Part shown: positions 8,973-20,562 of the stretch, piece after piece
Layout: the number at the start of each line of letters is the position of its first letter
Numbering within the stretch: position 1 is the first letter of the stretch
From: Dyella solisilvae
Lineage (GTDB): Bacteria; Pseudomonadota; Gammaproteobacteria; Xanthomonadales; Rhodanobacteraceae
Assembly (NCBI RefSeq): GCF_003351225.1
Contig: NZ_QQSY01000003.1
Span: 1-64,000, forward strand
Direction: 5' to 3'
Length of the DNA: 64,000 bases
The notes under the pieces: generated by a model
The model's database searches: none
Told to the model about the DNA's origin: nothing
Seen by the model: only the letters and a program-made list of their open reading frames with translations
Translations under genes and position numbers: made by a program

Positions 8973-9482
8973 ATGTCTTCTACCGATCGCGAAAATTCCG
9001 ACGGCCTGCTCGAGAAGCTGATTGCCGTCAACCGCGTGGCCAAGACCGTCAAGGGTGGCCGCCAGATGAGCTTCACCGCGCTGACCGTGGTCGGCGACGG
9101 CGAAGGTCGCGTGGGCTTCGGCTATGGCAAGGCGCGTGAAGTGCCGGTCGCCATCTCCAAGGCCATGGACCGCGCCCGCCGCAACATGGTGAGCATCGAT
9201 CTGAACAACGGCACCCTGTGGTACGCCATCAAGGCCAACCACGGTGCAGCCCGCGTGTTCATGCAGCCGGCCTCCGAAGGTACCGGCGTCATCGCCGGCG
9301 GCGCCATGCGCGCTGTGCTGGAAGTGGTGGGCGTGAAGAACGTGCTGGCCAAGGCCGTCGGCTCGCGCAACCCGATCAACCTGGTCCGCGCGACCATCAA
9401 GGGCCTGCAGGCCGTTGCCTCGCCGAAGCAGATCGCTGCCAAGCGCGGCAAGACCATCGAAGAGGTGCTGGGCAATGGCTAA
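8973..9482 (+). CDS. rpsE: 30S ribosomal protein S5
   Basis: The 169-aa S5 has the dsRBD-like N-terminal domain ([27 protein letters not shown]) that helps decoding fidelity and mRNA unwinding. It follows the hairpin-rich gap after rplR. Its last codons overlap the rpmD start by 8 bp. Confidence 0.98.
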   Translation: MSSTDRENSDGLLEKLIAVNRVAKTVKGGRQMSFTALTVVGDGEGRVGFGYGKAREVPVAISKAMDRARRNMVSIDLNNGTLWYAIKANHGAARVFMQPASEGTGVIAGGAMRAVLEVVGVKNVLAKAVGSRNPINLVRATIKGLQAVASPKQIAAKRGKTIEEVLGNG

Positions 9483-9669
9483 GAACGAAACCGCCGCCAC
9501 TGTGCGCGTGCGTCTGGTCAAGGGTCTGCGCGGTGTGCAGCACCGCCATCGCCTGAGCGTGCAGGCGCTTGGCTTGAGCAAGCTCAACGACGTCCGTGAA
9601 CTGAAGGACAGCCCGCAGGTGCGTGGCCTGATCAACACGGTCTATTACCTCGTGCGGGTTGAGGAGTAA
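9475..9669 (+). CDS. rpmD: 50S ribosomal protein L30
   Basis: The 64-aa L30 has the ferredoxin-like fold signature [24 protein letters not shown] place the start at ATG 9475, inside the end of rpsE (8-bp overlap), because it gives the family-like N-terminus [14 protein letters not shown] and suggests coupling. It lies 5 bp before rplO. Confidence 0.96.
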   Translation: MAKNETAATVRVRLVKGLRGVQHRHRLSVQALGLSKLNDVRELKDSPQVRGLINTVYYLVRVEE

Positions 9670-9674
9670 TTACC

Positions 9675-10106
9675 ATGCGTCTTAACGACATCAAGCCGGC
9701 CGCCGGTTCCCGCAAGACCCGCCTTCGCGTGGGTCGCGGTATCGGTTCGGGCCTGGGCAAGACCGCTGGTCGCGGTCACAAGGGTCAGCACGCTCGCGCG
9801 GGCGGCACCCACAAGTACGGCTTCGAAGGCGGTCAGATGCCGCTGCAGCGCCGCCTGCCGAAGGTGGGCTTCCGCTCGCTGAAGAAGGCGGAGAGCCAGG
9901 AAGTGTTCCTGTACCAGCTGGCCACCCTGAAGGCTGACGTGATCGACCCGATCGTCCTGCACCAGGCCGGTCTGATCGACAGCCGCGCCAAGAAGGTCAA
10001 GGTTGTCCTCAAGGGCGAGATCGGCCGCGCGGTGAAGCTGTCGGGCGTGCTGGCCACGGCCGGCGCCAAGGCAGCGATCGAAGCTGCCGGCGGCAGCGTG
10101 GAGTAA
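9675..10106 (+). CDS. rplO: 50S ribosomal protein L15
   Basis: The 143-aa L15 has the Gly/Arg-rich N-terminal extension [21 protein letters not shown] that threads into 23S rRNA. The GGAG at its last codons acts as the ribosome site for secY, four bases downstream. Confidence 0.98.
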   Translation: MRLNDIKPAAGSRKTRLRVGRGIGSGLGKTAGRGHKGQHARAGGTHKYGFEGGQMPLQRRLPKVGFRSLKKAESQEVFLYQLATLKADVIDPIVLHQAGLIDSRAKKVKVVLKGEIGRAVKLSGVLATAGAKAAIEAAGGSVE

Positions 10107-10110
10107 TCTC

Positions 10111-11436
10111 GTGGCGGCAGCCCAGGGCACATCGCTCGGATCGCTCGGCAAGCTGACGGAACTGCGTCAGCGCATCTTCTTCGTGATTGGTGCGCTGATC
10201 GTCTTCCGTCTTGGTTCCTTCATCCCGGTCCCGGGCGTCAACCCGGAAGCCATGACGAACCTGATCGAGCAGGGCGGCGGCTTGATGAACATGTTCAACA
10301 TGTTCTCGGGTGGCTCGCTGGCACGCTTCTCGGTGTTCGCGCTTGGCGTGGTGCCGTACATCTCGGCGTCGATCGTGATCCAGATGATGGGTTCGGTCAT
10401 CCCGAGCCTGCAGGCGCTGCGCAAGGAAGGTGAGGCTGGTCGTCGCAAGATGACCACCTACACCCGCTTCGGCACGGTTGGCCTGGCCGCCTTCCAGGCG
10501 TTCGGCATCGCGGTGGCCCTGCAGAAGCAGGTGTCCGCGGGCGGCGCCCCGGTGGTGTATACCCCCGGCATGGGCTTCGTCATGGCGTCGATTGTCGGCC
10601 TCACCGCCGGCACGATGTTCCTGATGTGGCTGGGTGAGCAGATCACCGAGCGTGGTATCGGCAACGGTATCTCGCTGCTGATCTTCGCCGGCATCGTGGC
10701 CGGCTTGCCGGGCGCGGTGGCGCACACCCTGACCATGGCCAGCAATGGCGAGCTCTCCGTGATCAAGATGATCATGGTGGTCGGCCTGATCCTCGCGGTG
10801 ACGGCGTTCGTGGTCTTCATGGAGCGCGCCCAGCGGCGGATCACCGTGAACTACGCGCGGCGTTCCGGCGGGCAGCGGGCCTACATGAACCAGACCTCGC
10901 ACCTGCCGCTGAAGATCAACATGTCGGGCGTGATCCCGCCGATCTTCGCCTCGAGCCTGCTGATGTTCCCGGCGACCGCGGCCACGTGGTTCAGCGCTGG
11001 CCACCAGTCTCGCTGGCTGACGGAGCTGACCCAGGCGCTGACCCCGGGTGAGCCCCTGTACGACATCGTCTTCGCGGTGCTGGTGATCACCTTCGCCTTC
11101 TTCTATACGGCGATCGTGTTCAACTCCCAGGAGACGGCGGACAACCTGAAGCGCTCCGGCGCCTTGATTCCGGGTATCCGTCCCGGCCGTTCGACGGCCG
11201 ATTACATCGATAACGTGATGACCCGTCTGACCGGTGTCGGCGCCATCTACCTGGTGCTGGTCTGTCTGGTTCCCTCGTTTATGCAAAAGGCGTGGCACGT
11301 CCCGTTCTACTTCGGCGGCACCTCTCTGCTGATCGTGGTGGTTGTGGTGATGGATTTCACTGCCCAGGTGCAGGCGCACTTGGTCAGTCACCAGTACGAA
11401 AGCCTGCTCAAGAAGGCCAACCTCCGCCGCAACTGA
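10111..11436 (+). CDS. secY: Protein translocase subunit SecY
   Basis: The 441-aa SecY has ten predicted membrane segments and forms the protein-conducting channel with SecE/SecG. The lateral gate and cytoplasmic loop residues ([27 protein letters not shown] in part) are conserved. The start is GTG at 10111, preceded by GGAG in the end of rplO, which suggests coupling. Unlike E. coli, no rpmJ follows. Confidence 0.98.
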   Translation: MAAAQGTSLGSLGKLTELRQRIFFVIGALIVFRLGSFIPVPGVNPEAMTNLIEQGGGLMNMFNMFSGGSLARFSVFALGVVPYISASIVIQMMGSVIPSLQALRKEGEAGRRKMTTYTRFGTVGLAAFQAFGIAVALQKQVSAGGAPVVYTPGMGFVMASIVGLTAGTMFLMWLGEQITERGIGNGISLLIFAGIVAGLPGAVAHTLTMASNGELSVIKMIMVVGLILAVTAFVVFMERAQRRITVNYARRSGGQRAYMNQTSHLPLKINMSGVIPPIFASSLLMFPATAATWFSAGHQSRWLTELTQALTPGEPLYDIVFAVLVITFAFFYTAIVFNSQETADNLKRSGALIPGIRPGRSTADYIDNVMTRLTGVGAIYLVLVCLVPSFMQKAWHVPFYFGGTSLLIVVVVVMDFTAQVQAHLVSHQYESLLKKANLRRN

Positions 11437-11478
11437 TGGCTGCTGGGGTGGTGGGAAGTTGGTCTGGTTTGGAGGGCA

Positions 11479-11497
11479 GCGGCGCCCCTGGCGCCGC
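11479..11497 (+). other. 8-bp stem-loop after secY
   Basis: GCGGCGCC, loop CCT, GGCGCCGC, in the 137-bp secY-rpsM gap just upstream of a candidate promoter. Without a U-tract it is not a full terminator; it may be an attenuator or 3'-end stabiliser. Confidence 0.55.
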
Positions 11498-11502
11498 AGG
11501 GC

Positions 11503-11531
11503 TTTCCTGTTGGGTTGTTTACGGTTAGAAT
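11503..11531 (+). promoter_or_regulatory. Candidate promoter of the alpha (rpsM) operon
   Basis: TTTCCT at 11503-11508 and TAGAAT at 11526-11531 are 17 bp apart, the same -35 and spacing as P1 of the S10 operon, within a shared GGGCTTTCCT block. The predicted start near 11538 leaves a ~36-nt leader, too short for the E. coli-type S4 pseudoknot leader. Confidence 0.5.
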
Positions 11532-11573
11532 TGCGCGTTTACCGCGCACGAAACGCATCGGAGAAAGTACATC

Positions 11574-11930
11574 ATGGCGCGCATCGCGGGTGTCAATTTG
11601 CCGGTCCAGAAGCATGTCTGGGTCGGTCTGCAGAGCATTTACGGGATCGGCCGCAGCCGGGCCAAGAAGGTCTGCGCGGACGCAGGCGTGGTTCCCACCA
11701 CGCAGATCAAGTCCCTGAGTGAAGGCGAAGTCGAGAAGCTTCGTCACGAAATCGGCAAGTACGTCGTCGAAGGTGATCTTCGTCGCGAGGTGGGTATCGC
11801 CATCAAGCGTCTGATGGATCTGGGTTGCTACCGTGGTCTGCGTCATCGCCGCGGCCTGCCGGTGCGCGGCCAGCGCACGCGTACCAATGCACGCACCCGC
11901 AAGGGTCCGCGTCGCGCCATCAAGAAGTAA
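11574..11930 (+). CDS. rpsM: 30S ribosomal protein S13
   Basis: The 118-aa S13 has a helix-two-turn-helix ([12 protein letters not shown]) and the basic C-terminal tail [14 protein letters not shown] that contacts P-site tRNA. GGAGAAAG precedes the ATG. It opens the alpha operon (rpsM-rpsK-rpsD-rpoA-rplQ). Confidence 0.98.
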   Translation: MARIAGVNLPVQKHVWVGLQSIYGIGRSRAKKVCADAGVVPTTQIKSLSEGEVEKLRHEIGKYVVEGDLRREVGIAIKRLMDLGCYRGLRHRRGLPVRGQRTRTNARTRKGPRRAIKK

Positions 11931-11942
11931 CGGATTCCGAAC

Positions 11943-12329
11943 ATGGCCAAGCCTGTCAAGACCAAGAAGAAGATCAAGCGCGTTGTCACGGATGCCGTGG
12001 CCCACGTGCAAGCCTCCTTCAACAACACCATCGTCACGATCACCGACCGCCAGGGCAACGCCCTGTCGTGGGCGACTGCCGGCGGCGCGGGTTTCCGCGG
12101 TTCGCGCAAGTCGACCCCGTTCGCTGCCCAGGTGGCTGCCGAAAAGGCCGGCCGCGCGGCTGGCGACTACGGCGTGAAGACCGTGGAAGTGCGCATCAAG
12201 GGCCCGGGCCCGGGCCGCGAGTCGGCCGTGCGTTCGCTGAACGCCCTCGGTTACAAGGTCCTCAACATCATCGACGTCACGCCGATTCCGCATAACGGCT
12301 GCCGTCCCCCCAAGAAGCGTCGAGTCTAA
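11943..12329 (+). CDS. rpsK: 30S ribosomal protein S11
   Basis: The 128-aa S11 lies on the 30S platform. Signatures [15 protein letters not shown] and [20 protein letters not shown] are clear. The gene sits 12 bp after rpsM and 11 bp before rpsD. Confidence 0.98.
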   Translation: MAKPVKTKKKIKRVVTDAVAHVQASFNNTIVTITDRQGNALSWATAGGAGFRGSRKSTPFAAQVAAEKAGRAAGDYGVKTVEVRIKGPGPGRESAVRSLNALGYKVLNIIDVTPIPHNGCRPPKKRRV

Positions 12330-12340
12330 GGAGCATACCC

Positions 12341-12967
12341 ATGGCCCGTTATCGTGGAGCTACCTGCAAACTCGCCCGTCGTGAGGGTGCAGATCTCAGC
12401 CTGAAGAGTCCGGCTCGCGCCATCGACTCCAAGTGCAAGCTGGAAAACAAGCCCGGCCAGCATGGCGCCAACAAGCGCATGCGCATGTCCGACTACGCCA
12501 ACCAGCTGCGTGAAAAGCAGAAGGTCAAGCGTATCTACGGCGTGCTCGAGCGTCAGTTCGGCAACTACTACACCAAGGCGTCGACCCTCAAGGGCAACAC
12601 CGGTGAGAACCTGCTGCGCCTGCTCGAGAGCCGTCTGGACAACGTCGTCTACCGCATGGGCTTCGCGGTCACCCGCGCCCAGGCTCGTCAGCTGGTCAGC
12701 CACAAGGCTGTGCTGGTCAACGGCAAGAAGGTGAACATCCCCTCGTACCAGGTTCGCGCCGGTGACGTGGTGGCCCTGACCGAGCGCGCCCGCACCCAGC
12801 TGCGCGTGCAGGAAGCGGCGACCGTGTTCGACACCATGGACCTGCGTCCGCAGTGGGTGGAAGTCGACAGCAAGAAGTTCGAAGGCACCTTCAAGGCGAT
12901 GCCGGACCGCGGCGACCTGCCGACCGACATCAACGAGAGCCTGATCGTCGAGCTCTATTCGAAGTAA
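12341..12967 (+). CDS. rpsD: 30S ribosomal protein S4
   Basis: The 208-aa S4 has an S4 RNA-binding domain ([27 protein letters not shown]). It nucleates 30S assembly and represses the alpha operon in E. coli. The N-terminus [16 protein letters not shown] has one cysteine only, so the zinc-binding form is excluded. Confidence 0.98.
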   Translation: MARYRGATCKLARREGADLSLKSPARAIDSKCKLENKPGQHGANKRMRMSDYANQLREKQKVKRIYGVLERQFGNYYTKASTLKGNTGENLLRLLESRLDNVVYRMGFAVTRAQARQLVSHKAVLVNGKKVNIPSYQVRAGDVVALTERARTQLRVQEAATVFDTMDLRPQWVEVDSKKFEGTFKAMPDRGDLPTDINESLIVELYSK

Positions 12968-12983
12968 TCAACCGGAGCCCTGC

Positions 12984-13982
12984 ATGGCAGTTTCGTCAAC
13001 TAGCGTGCTGCGGCCTCGCGGCCTCAGCGTCGAGCAGCTCGGAGCCAACCGTGCCAAGGTGGTGGTGGAGCCGCTCGAGCGTGGCTTTGGCCACACCCTG
13101 GGCAACGCGCTGCGTCGCGTGCTGCTCTCCTCGATCCCTGGCTCCGCCATCGTCGAGGTGGAAATTGATGGCGTGCTGCACGAGTACACCACCCTTGAGG
13201 GCCTTCAGGAGGACGTGATCGAAGTCCTGCTGAACCTCAAGGACGTGGCGATTCGCCAGCACACGGGTGACGAAGTCACCCTGACCCTGTCCAAGAAGGG
13301 CAAGGGCGTGGTCACGGCCGGCGACATCGTTGTCGACCACTCGGTGGAAATCATCAACCCCGAGCACGTGATCTGCCACCTGACCAAGGACATCGCGCTC
13401 AACATGCGCCTGAAGGTGCGTCGCGGCGTCGGCTACCAGCCGGCCAGCGCGCGCCAGCACCCGGACGACGAAGCTCGTCCGATCGGTCGCCTGCAGCTCG
13501 ACGCGTCGTTCGCGCCGGTGCTTCGCGTGGCCTACGAGGTGGACGCTGCCCGTGTGGAACAGCGCACCAACCTCGACAAGCTGGTGCTGGACATCGAGAC
13601 CAACGGCACCATCGGTGCGGAAGACGCGGTTCGCAAGGCCGCCGAGATCCTGAACGACCAGCTGTCGGTGTTCGGTGACTTCTCGCGTCGCGAGAGCGCG
13701 ACGGACAAGGCGGAGAAGGGCGGTTTCGACCCGCTGCTGCTGCGTCCGATCGACGACCTGGAGCTGACCGTTCGTTCGGCCAACTGCCTGAAGGCCGAGA
13801 GCATCTACTACATCGGCGATCTGGTGCAGAAGACCGAAGTGGAGCTGCTTAAGACCCCGAACCTCGGCAAGAAGTCCCTGACCGAAATCAAGGACGTGCT
13901 GGGTGGCCGCGGTCTGGCCCTGGGCATGAAGCTCGAAAACTGGCCGCCGCCGGGCCTGTCGCACGGCATGCAGCTGGGCTGA
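12984..13982 (+). CDS. rpoA: RNA polymerase alpha subunit
   Basis: The 332-aa alpha has an N-terminal dimerisation domain (about 1-235; [20 protein letters not shown]) and a C-terminal domain (about 250-332; [18 protein letters not shown]) that binds UP elements and activators. Length is close to the E. coli 329 aa. It is followed by 306 bp of structured non-coding DNA before rplQ, an unusual break in the operon. Confidence 0.98.
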   Translation: MAVSSTSVLRPRGLSVEQLGANRAKVVVEPLERGFGHTLGNALRRVLLSSIPGSAIVEVEIDGVLHEYTTLEGLQEDVIEVLLNLKDVAIRQHTGDEVTLTLSKKGKGVVTAGDIVVDHSVEIINPEHVICHLTKDIALNMRLKVRRGVGYQPASARQHPDDEARPIGRLQLDASFAPVLRVAYEVDAARVEQRTNLDKLVLDIETNGTIGAEDAVRKAAEILNDQLSVFGDFSRRESATDKAEKGGFDPLLLRPIDDLELTVRSANCLKAESIYYIGDLVQKTEVELLKTPNLGKKSLTEIKDVLGGRGLALGMKLENWPPPGLSHGMQLG

Positions 13983-14288
13983 GTTTGAAGGCGACCGTTC
14001 GCGGTCGCCGGCAGTATCGGCAAACTGGCGAGCGACCTTCGGTTCGCTCGCCAGCTGCCAAAAGCGGTCCCCTGGACCGCATGAAGATTCGGGCGACCGC
14101 CTTGGTCGCTTGGTATTGGCAGTCTGACGAGTGTGTTTCGCCTCGGATTTTGCAGACGCCTGAAACGGCCCACTTGGCCGTCTTGCTCAACAAGAGCCCG
14201 TACCACGAAGGGCTTCATCAGCGGGTAACCGCGGGAAGTCGGACCTAACCGCCGGCTTTTCATAACAACAGACATAGAGAGTATTGCC
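13983..14288 (+). other. Hairpin-rich non-coding region between rpoA and rplQ
   Basis: There is no credible ORF here. At least six stem-loops follow one another: 13990-14009, 14025-14054, 14064-14080, 14093-14109, 14165-14181 and 14195-14214. The first three and the next ones are two diverged copies of one ~102-bp unit (separate repeat entry). None is followed by a U-tract, so read-through into rplQ is expected. The block may regulate rplQ, process the mRNA or encode a structured RNA. Confidence 0.8.
13990..14193 (+). repeat. Tandem duplication of a ~102-bp structured unit (two diverged copies)
   Basis: Copy 1 begins at 13990 and copy 2 at 14092. Both start GGCGACCG and form GCGACC/GGTCGC. 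They continue with GTAT(C/T)GGCA, CTG(G/A)CGAG and a CGG-CC hairpin, 101-102 bp apart throughout. In that last hairpin copy 1 has G-C and T-A pairs (14064/14080, 14068/14076) where copy 2 has A-T and C-G (14165/14181, 14169/14177). These are compensatory changes, so RNA structure appears selected. Confidence 0.75.
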
Positions 14289-14669
14289 ATGCGCCACCAG
14301 AAATCCGGTCGCAAGCTCAACCGCACGAGCAGCCACCGCGAAGCCATGTTCAAGAACATGGCTGCGTCGCTGATCAAGCACGAGCTGATCCGCACCACCC
14401 TTCCCAAGGCGAAGGAACTCCGTCGCATTGCCGAGCCGCTCATCACGCTCGCCAAGACCGATGGCGTCGCCAACCGCCGCCTCGCCTTCTCGCGCCTGCG
14501 CGACAAGCAGGCCGTGGGCAAGCTGTTCGTCGAGCTGGGTCCCCGTTACCAGACCCGTCCCGGCGGCTACCTGCGCATCCTCAAGTGCGGCTTCCGCCCG
14601 GGCGACAATGCCCCGATGGCGTATGTCGAGCTGGTCGATCGCCCGCAGGTTGAGGCTGCCGCCGAGTAA
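14289..14669 (+). CDS. rplQ: 50S ribosomal protein L17
   Basis: The 126-aa L17 starts [29 protein letters not shown], as in other bacteria, and lies next to the tunnel exit. It ends the alpha operon and is followed by a terminator. The structured 306-bp gap upstream sets its translation apart from rpoA. Confidence 0.98.
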   Translation: MRHQKSGRKLNRTSSHREAMFKNMAASLIKHELIRTTLPKAKELRRIAEPLITLAKTDGVANRRLAFSRLRDKQAVGKLFVELGPRYQTRPGGYLRILKCGFRPGDNAPMAYVELVDRPQVEAAAE

Positions 14670-14692
14670 TCGGTAGCAAGCAAGCGTTTCGC

Positions 14693-14717
14693 GAAACCCT
14701 GGCAGGGCAACCTGCTG
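14693..14717 (+). terminator. Terminator of the alpha operon
   Basis: AAACCCTGGCAGG, loop GCAA, CCTGCTGGGGTTT followed by more T. The stem has wobble or mismatch positions in the middle, but the T-run and position after rplQ fit an intrinsic terminator. Confidence 0.8.
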
Positions 14718-14947
14718 GGGTTTTTGCTTCCTGATGCCAGGAATCCTGCTGTCGGAGCCCGCCGTGTACGCGATCGGCCTGTGGGGGCCATGCACCGAAG
14801 ATGGCCAAGGTCGGCGGCTTGGCCTCGGCGTCGGGCCATGGTTGCGCGACCTGTGCCTTCTTTCGGCAGGCGGTGGCTTTGGGCAGGGCTGACAGGGGCG
14901 GGGCAAGCGGGTAATGTCCCGTTTTCGCAACGCAGCATATTCAGGCC

Positions 14948-15445
14948 ATGAACCCATTTCGCTGGTCGTATCGCGCTCTTTCCCTCGCCGGTTTCGTCCT
15001 CTGCGTGGCCCTGTTGGGTTATGCGCTCTATGCCGAACACGTGCTGGGCATGATTCCGTGCCCGCTATGCATCTTCCAGCGCATCGCCTTCATGGTGATG
15101 GCGGTGTTCTTCCTGCTAGGCGGGCTGCATGCTCCAACGGGCGGCGCTCGCTGGATCTATACGGGCGGGGCCTTGCTGGGAGCGCTGGGGGGCATCGCCA
15201 CGGCCGGACGCCACTTGTGGCTGCAGACGTTGCCGGCGGACCAGATTCCCGCCTGTGGCCCCAACCTTGGCTACATGATGGACACGTTCCCGTTCGCCAA
15301 GGTGCTTAAACTGGTCTTCACCGGCTCAGGCGAGTGCGCCAAGATCGAGCCGGTGTTCGGCCTGCCCATGCCCGCCTGGACCCTGCTCTGGTATCTGCTG
15401 CTGGCCTTCGCGGCCATCGTCGCCGCGACGCGCAAGCGCGCCTGA
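14948..15445 (+). CDS. dsbB: Disulfide bond formation protein DsbB
   Basis: The 165-aa, four-segment inner-membrane protein reoxidises periplasmic DsbA and passes electrons to quinones. The two redox pairs are visible: Cys38-Pro-Leu-Cys41 in the first periplasmic loop and Cys103 with Cys130 in the second. An AGG lies just before the ATG. It ends 15 bp before the DAHP synthase gene, so the two may be co-transcribed although their functions are unrelated. Confidence 0.95.
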   Translation: MNPFRWSYRALSLAGFVLCVALLGYALYAEHVLGMIPCPLCIFQRIAFMVMAVFFLLGGLHAPTGGARWIYTGGALLGALGGIATAGRHLWLQTLPADQIPACGPNLGYMMDTFPFAKVLKLVFTGSGECAKIEPVFGLPMPAWTLLWYLLLAFAAIVAATRKRA

Positions 15446-15460
15446 AACGAGCCGCACACC

Positions 15461-16846
15461 ATGTCACACGCCATGCCCACCCCGATCATGTCGCCACAGC
15501 TCTCCTCCGACTGGTCGCCTGCCAGTTGGCAGGCGCGCCAGGCCCTGCAGCAGCCGACTTACGAGGACGCCGCCGAGCTCGCCCGGGCCACGGGCGAGCT
15601 GGCGACCCTGCCGCCGCTGGTGACCTCGTGGGAGGTGCTCTCGCTCAAGCAGGCGCTGGCCGACGCGCAGGAGGGCAAGCGTTTCCTGCTGCAGGGAGGC
15701 GACTGCGCGGAAAGCTTTGCGGACTGCACCAGCCCGGTGATCTCCAACCGGCTGAAGGTACTGCTGCAGATGAGCCTGGTGCTGGTGCACGGGCTGCAGA
15801 AGCCGGTGCTGCGCGTGGGCCGCTTCGCCGGCCAGTACGCCAAGCCGCGCTCGGCCGACACCGAGACGCGCGACGGGGTGACGCTGCCGTGCTTCCGAGG
15901 CGACCTGGTCAACAGCCCCGAGTTCACCCCGGAGTCGCGCCGCGCGGATCCGCACCGCCTGATCCGGGCGCATGCGCGTTCGGCGCTGACCATGAACTTC
16001 GTGCGCGCGCTGATCGACGGCGGCTTCGCTGACCTGCATCATCCCGAATACTGGGACCTGGCCTGGGTTGAGCACTCCCCCCTGGCGGCGGAGTATCGCC
16101 GCATGGTCGCCGCCATCGGCGACTCATTGCGCTTCATGGAGACGTTGGCGGGCCCGATCGCCGGGTTCTCGCGGGTGGACTTCTTCACCTCGCATGAAGC
16201 CCTGCTGCTGCACTACGAGGAGGCGCTGACTCGCCAGGTGCCGCGTCACCAGGGCTGGTTCAACCTGTCCACGCACTTCCCGTGGATCGGCATGCGCACG
16301 GCTGCTCTGGACGGCGCACACGTGGAGTACTTCCGAGGTATCCGCAACCCGATCGCGGTCAAGGTGGGACCCTCGGTCACGCCGGACCAGTTGCTGCCGC
16401 TGATCGACGCGCTCAACCCCGAGGACGAGCCGGGTCGCCTGACCCTGATCCACCGCATGGGTAACGGGCCGATCGGCCGGGCGTTGCCGCCGCTGCTGGA
16501 TGCGGTGCGGCGCGAGGGGCGTCGCGTGCTGTGGGTGGCCGATCCCATGCATGGCAACACCGAGACCACCTCCAACGGCTACAAGACTCGCCGCTTCGAC
16601 AATATCCGCGGCGAGCTCGACCAGGCCTTCGACATCCACGCCGCCGCCGGCACCCGCCTGGGCGGCGTGCATCTGGAGCTGACCGGCGAGGACGTCACCG
16701 AGTGCATGGGAGGCGCCCGCGACCTGAGCGAGGCGGATCTCGACCGCGCTTACAAGTCCATGGTCGACCCGCGGCTCAACTACGAGCAATCGCTGGAACT
16801 GGCGATGCAGATCGTTCGCAAGTCGACCGGGTCGATCCCTGCCTGA
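15461..16846 (+). CDS. Class II 3-deoxy-7-phosphoheptulonate (DAHP) synthase
   Basis: The 461-aa protein is a plant/Mycobacterium-type (class II) DAHP synthase, which joins phosphoenolpyruvate and erythrose 4-phosphate in the first step of the shikimate pathway. The metal-ligand region QGGDCAESF (Cys82), RVGRFAGQYAKPRS and STHFPWIGMRT are class II signatures. Start choice is uncertain: ATG 15461 is used; ATG 15473 and 15488 are in frame and no start has a strong ribosome site. Regulation by aromatic amino acids cannot be read from the sequence. Confidence 0.93.
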   Translation: MSHAMPTPIMSPQLSSDWSPASWQARQALQQPTYEDAAELARATGELATLPPLVTSWEVLSLKQALADAQEGKRFLLQGGDCAESFADCTSPVISNRLKVLLQMSLVLVHGLQKPVLRVGRFAGQYAKPRSADTETRDGVTLPCFRGDLVNSPEFTPESRRADPHRLIRAHARSALTMNFVRALIDGGFADLHHPEYWDLAWVEHSPLAAEYRRMVAAIGDSLRFMETLAGPIAGFSRVDFFTSHEALLLHYEEALTRQVPRHQGWFNLSTHFPWIGMRTAALDGAHVEYFRGIRNPIAVKVGPSVTPDQLLPLIDALNPEDEPGRLTLIHRMGNGPIGRALPPLLDAVRREGRRVLWVADPMHGNTETTSNGYKTRRFDNIRGELDQAFDIHAAAGTRLGGVHLELTGEDVTECMGGARDLSEADLDRAYKSMVDPRLNYEQSLELAMQIVRKSTGSIPA

Positions 16847-17041
16847 GCGTCCGGTGCTTCGCCGTCAGGGATACGGACGGTGGACGGCCGCGCTTGTGAG
16901 CGAATGTGGTGGAAGATGAGCGCCTGATGAACAGCGGGTGCATTTTCCTGCCAGAATGGCGCCTGCGTACACAGCTCGGGCTGTCGCCTCGATCGAGGGG
17001 CGCGGCGCCGGGCTTGTCGAACAGGGGCTTCGCATCACCGC

Positions 17042-18759
17042 ATGGTTAGGACGACGAACGAAATGAAGCGCGCGGGCATGCCTGCGCGGGTCATCAGCAT
17101 GGGACGCTACCTGGCGGCCGGCATGGCTTACGCCAGTTGCTATGCCCTGCTGCGCTACCTATCCAGTTCGCATTGGAATCTCACCTCCGGTTTGCGCGTG
17201 CTGTGCCTTTTGCTGGTTCCGGCGCGTTACTGGCCGGCATTGTTCGTGGCCGAGTCATTGCCACTGGCGTATGCGGGCTGGGACAACCATGAGCGCTTTG
17301 GCTGGCTCTGGGCGAGCGCCCTTGCCGTGCCGCCCCTGATGCTCAATGCGCCGGTATTCGCATGGTGCCGCCGTCGCGTGGCGTTGTTCCGCGGCAGCGA
17401 AGTTCATGTAACCGGCATGCTGACCTACATCCTCGTGGGCGCCGTCCTTACGGCGCTGATCAATACGGGGACGCTTGCCCTGATGCGGATGCCGCCCGGG
17501 GAGACTCCTCCGGTCATCACCCTGCACATCGCGCTGGACTATTTCCTTGGCGGCTACCTGGGGGCGCTAACCCTGGTCCCGGCCTTCCTGGCCTTCCTGG
17601 CCTTGCGCGGCTGGGCGGCGAGGGGACGCGTCGCATGGCTGGAGGCGCTTCGGGGCGACTTCGTCAGGGACTGCGTCGTCGGTGTGCTGCCGCCACTGGT
17701 GTTGATGATGTGGATGATCTCGCGGGTGGACCACCTGGAGGTGATGCAGGTGATCCGCATGGCGATGTTCCTGCCGGCGGCCTGGCTGACCCTGCGACAC
17801 GGTTGGCAGGGAGCGGCTGTGGGCGGGCTGCTGGCCAGTGTGGCCACGCAGCTCACCGAGACCGTGGTGCGCGATCCAGCCGTCATCCAGGCGCAGGCGT
17901 TGATTGCCTTTGCGGTGTCCAGCCTGCTGATGGTCGGAGCCAAGCTTGCCGGCGTTTCGAGGATGGCGCCGAACGATGGCGATCTGATGCGTGGCCTGCA
18001 GCTGGCGCAGCGGGGTCTCTACCAGGAGGAACTGCGTCTTCGTCAGGTGGCCGAGTCATTGGAGCGACTGGGCCAATCCATGCGCGAAGGTCAGCAGCGC
18101 ATGTTCGAGCGCTTGCGGCCGTTGCTGCCGGCGAACATCGAGCAGAGCTATGTGCGACATATCGACCATACCCAGCGCGAGGTGCACCGTCTGGCCGACA
18201 CGCTGCATCCGCGCGCCTGGCGCGAGCGTGGCCTGGCGGCCACGTTCGAAGATGGCCCGCTGGCCAGGGCCGCAGCCATGGCGGGGGCGTCCTATCGCTG
18301 GGAGCTGGGCGGCTCTGGCCTCGAGTCGTTGTCGCCGGACGTACACCTGATGCTGTACCGCCAGGCGTGCGAGATCCTCGTGTACCTGATGGCGCGCGAA
18401 CCAGTGCGGGACGTCCGTGTGCAGATTCGCGGCGGCCTCACCCACGGTCATCGATGGGCGGTGCTGCGCATCAGCGGCGCCCGTGCGACGCCAGCGCAGC
18501 GTGGCAAAGCGGCGCCGGAGTGGAGTCAGTTGGTGTCGCTGCTGGGCGCCAGCGGGCAGGGACTGACGACCATCCGCGACCGCGCCCAGATCTATGGCGG
18601 CATGGTTCACGAGCGCGAAGATGGGCAGCGGTTGGCTGTCAGTGTGCTGCTGCACGACGCGTGGCAGGCTGAGCCTGCCGCCGCATCGGCGTCATCCACC
18701 TCGCCACTATCGATCCAGTTGCGTGAGCCTGGGCCGGCGACGCGGAAAGTTCGGCAGAT

Positions 18760-18763
<4 letters not shown>
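17042..18763 (+). CDS. MASE1-type membrane sensor with degenerate histidine-kinase-like domain
   Basis: The 573-aa protein has about eight hydrophobic segments (residues ~15-300) resembling the MASE1 sensor module. A coiled linker (~318-360) follows, then a NarX/LiaS-like kinase region. The stretch LHPRAWRERGLAATFEDG aligns with the region after the phospho-acceptor helix of HisKA_3 kinases, and GLTTIRDRAQIYGG matches the G2 box. No ELHD-type H-box precedes it, and the N-box asparagine appears replaced (LYRQACEILVYLM). It may be a pseudokinase; no response regulator is adjacent. ATG 17063 is an alternative start. Confidence 0.7.
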
Positions 18764-20367
<1,604 letters not shown>

Positions 20368-20457
20368 GGAACCTCCTGGCGGACATAGGTGTGCGTCATG
20401 ATGTCGCAAAAGATGCCGTGGGTTGATGCTTGCGGTGGTCCGGGCGGGGGCAATGCC

Positions 20458-20463
20458 TATAAT
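20458..20463 (+). promoter_or_regulatory. Perfect -10 box upstream of the cytochrome genes
   Basis: TATAAT at 20458-20463 lacks a clear -35 (TGGTCC at 16 bp is the best). The predicted start near 20470 lies before both candidate start codons of the diheme cytochrome. Confidence 0.45.
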
Positions 20464-20562
20464 CAACGGATGGCCTGCCACGCCGTACTGGCGGCGTCTC
20501 TCGCGCACCACGGGAACTTCATGAAAGGGCTTATCGCGAAGCAGTGGCAGGGCAGGTGCGCC

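Noticed and set aside
10009-11391. 460-aa minus-strand ORF opposite secY
   Set aside because: His/Arg/Asp-rich composition typical of antisense frames of membrane genes; no recognisable domain.
13985-14248. 87-aa ORF in the rpoA-rplQ gap
   Set aside because: It runs through the hairpin array, has no family match or ribosome site, and the compensatory changes argue for RNA rather than coding constraint.
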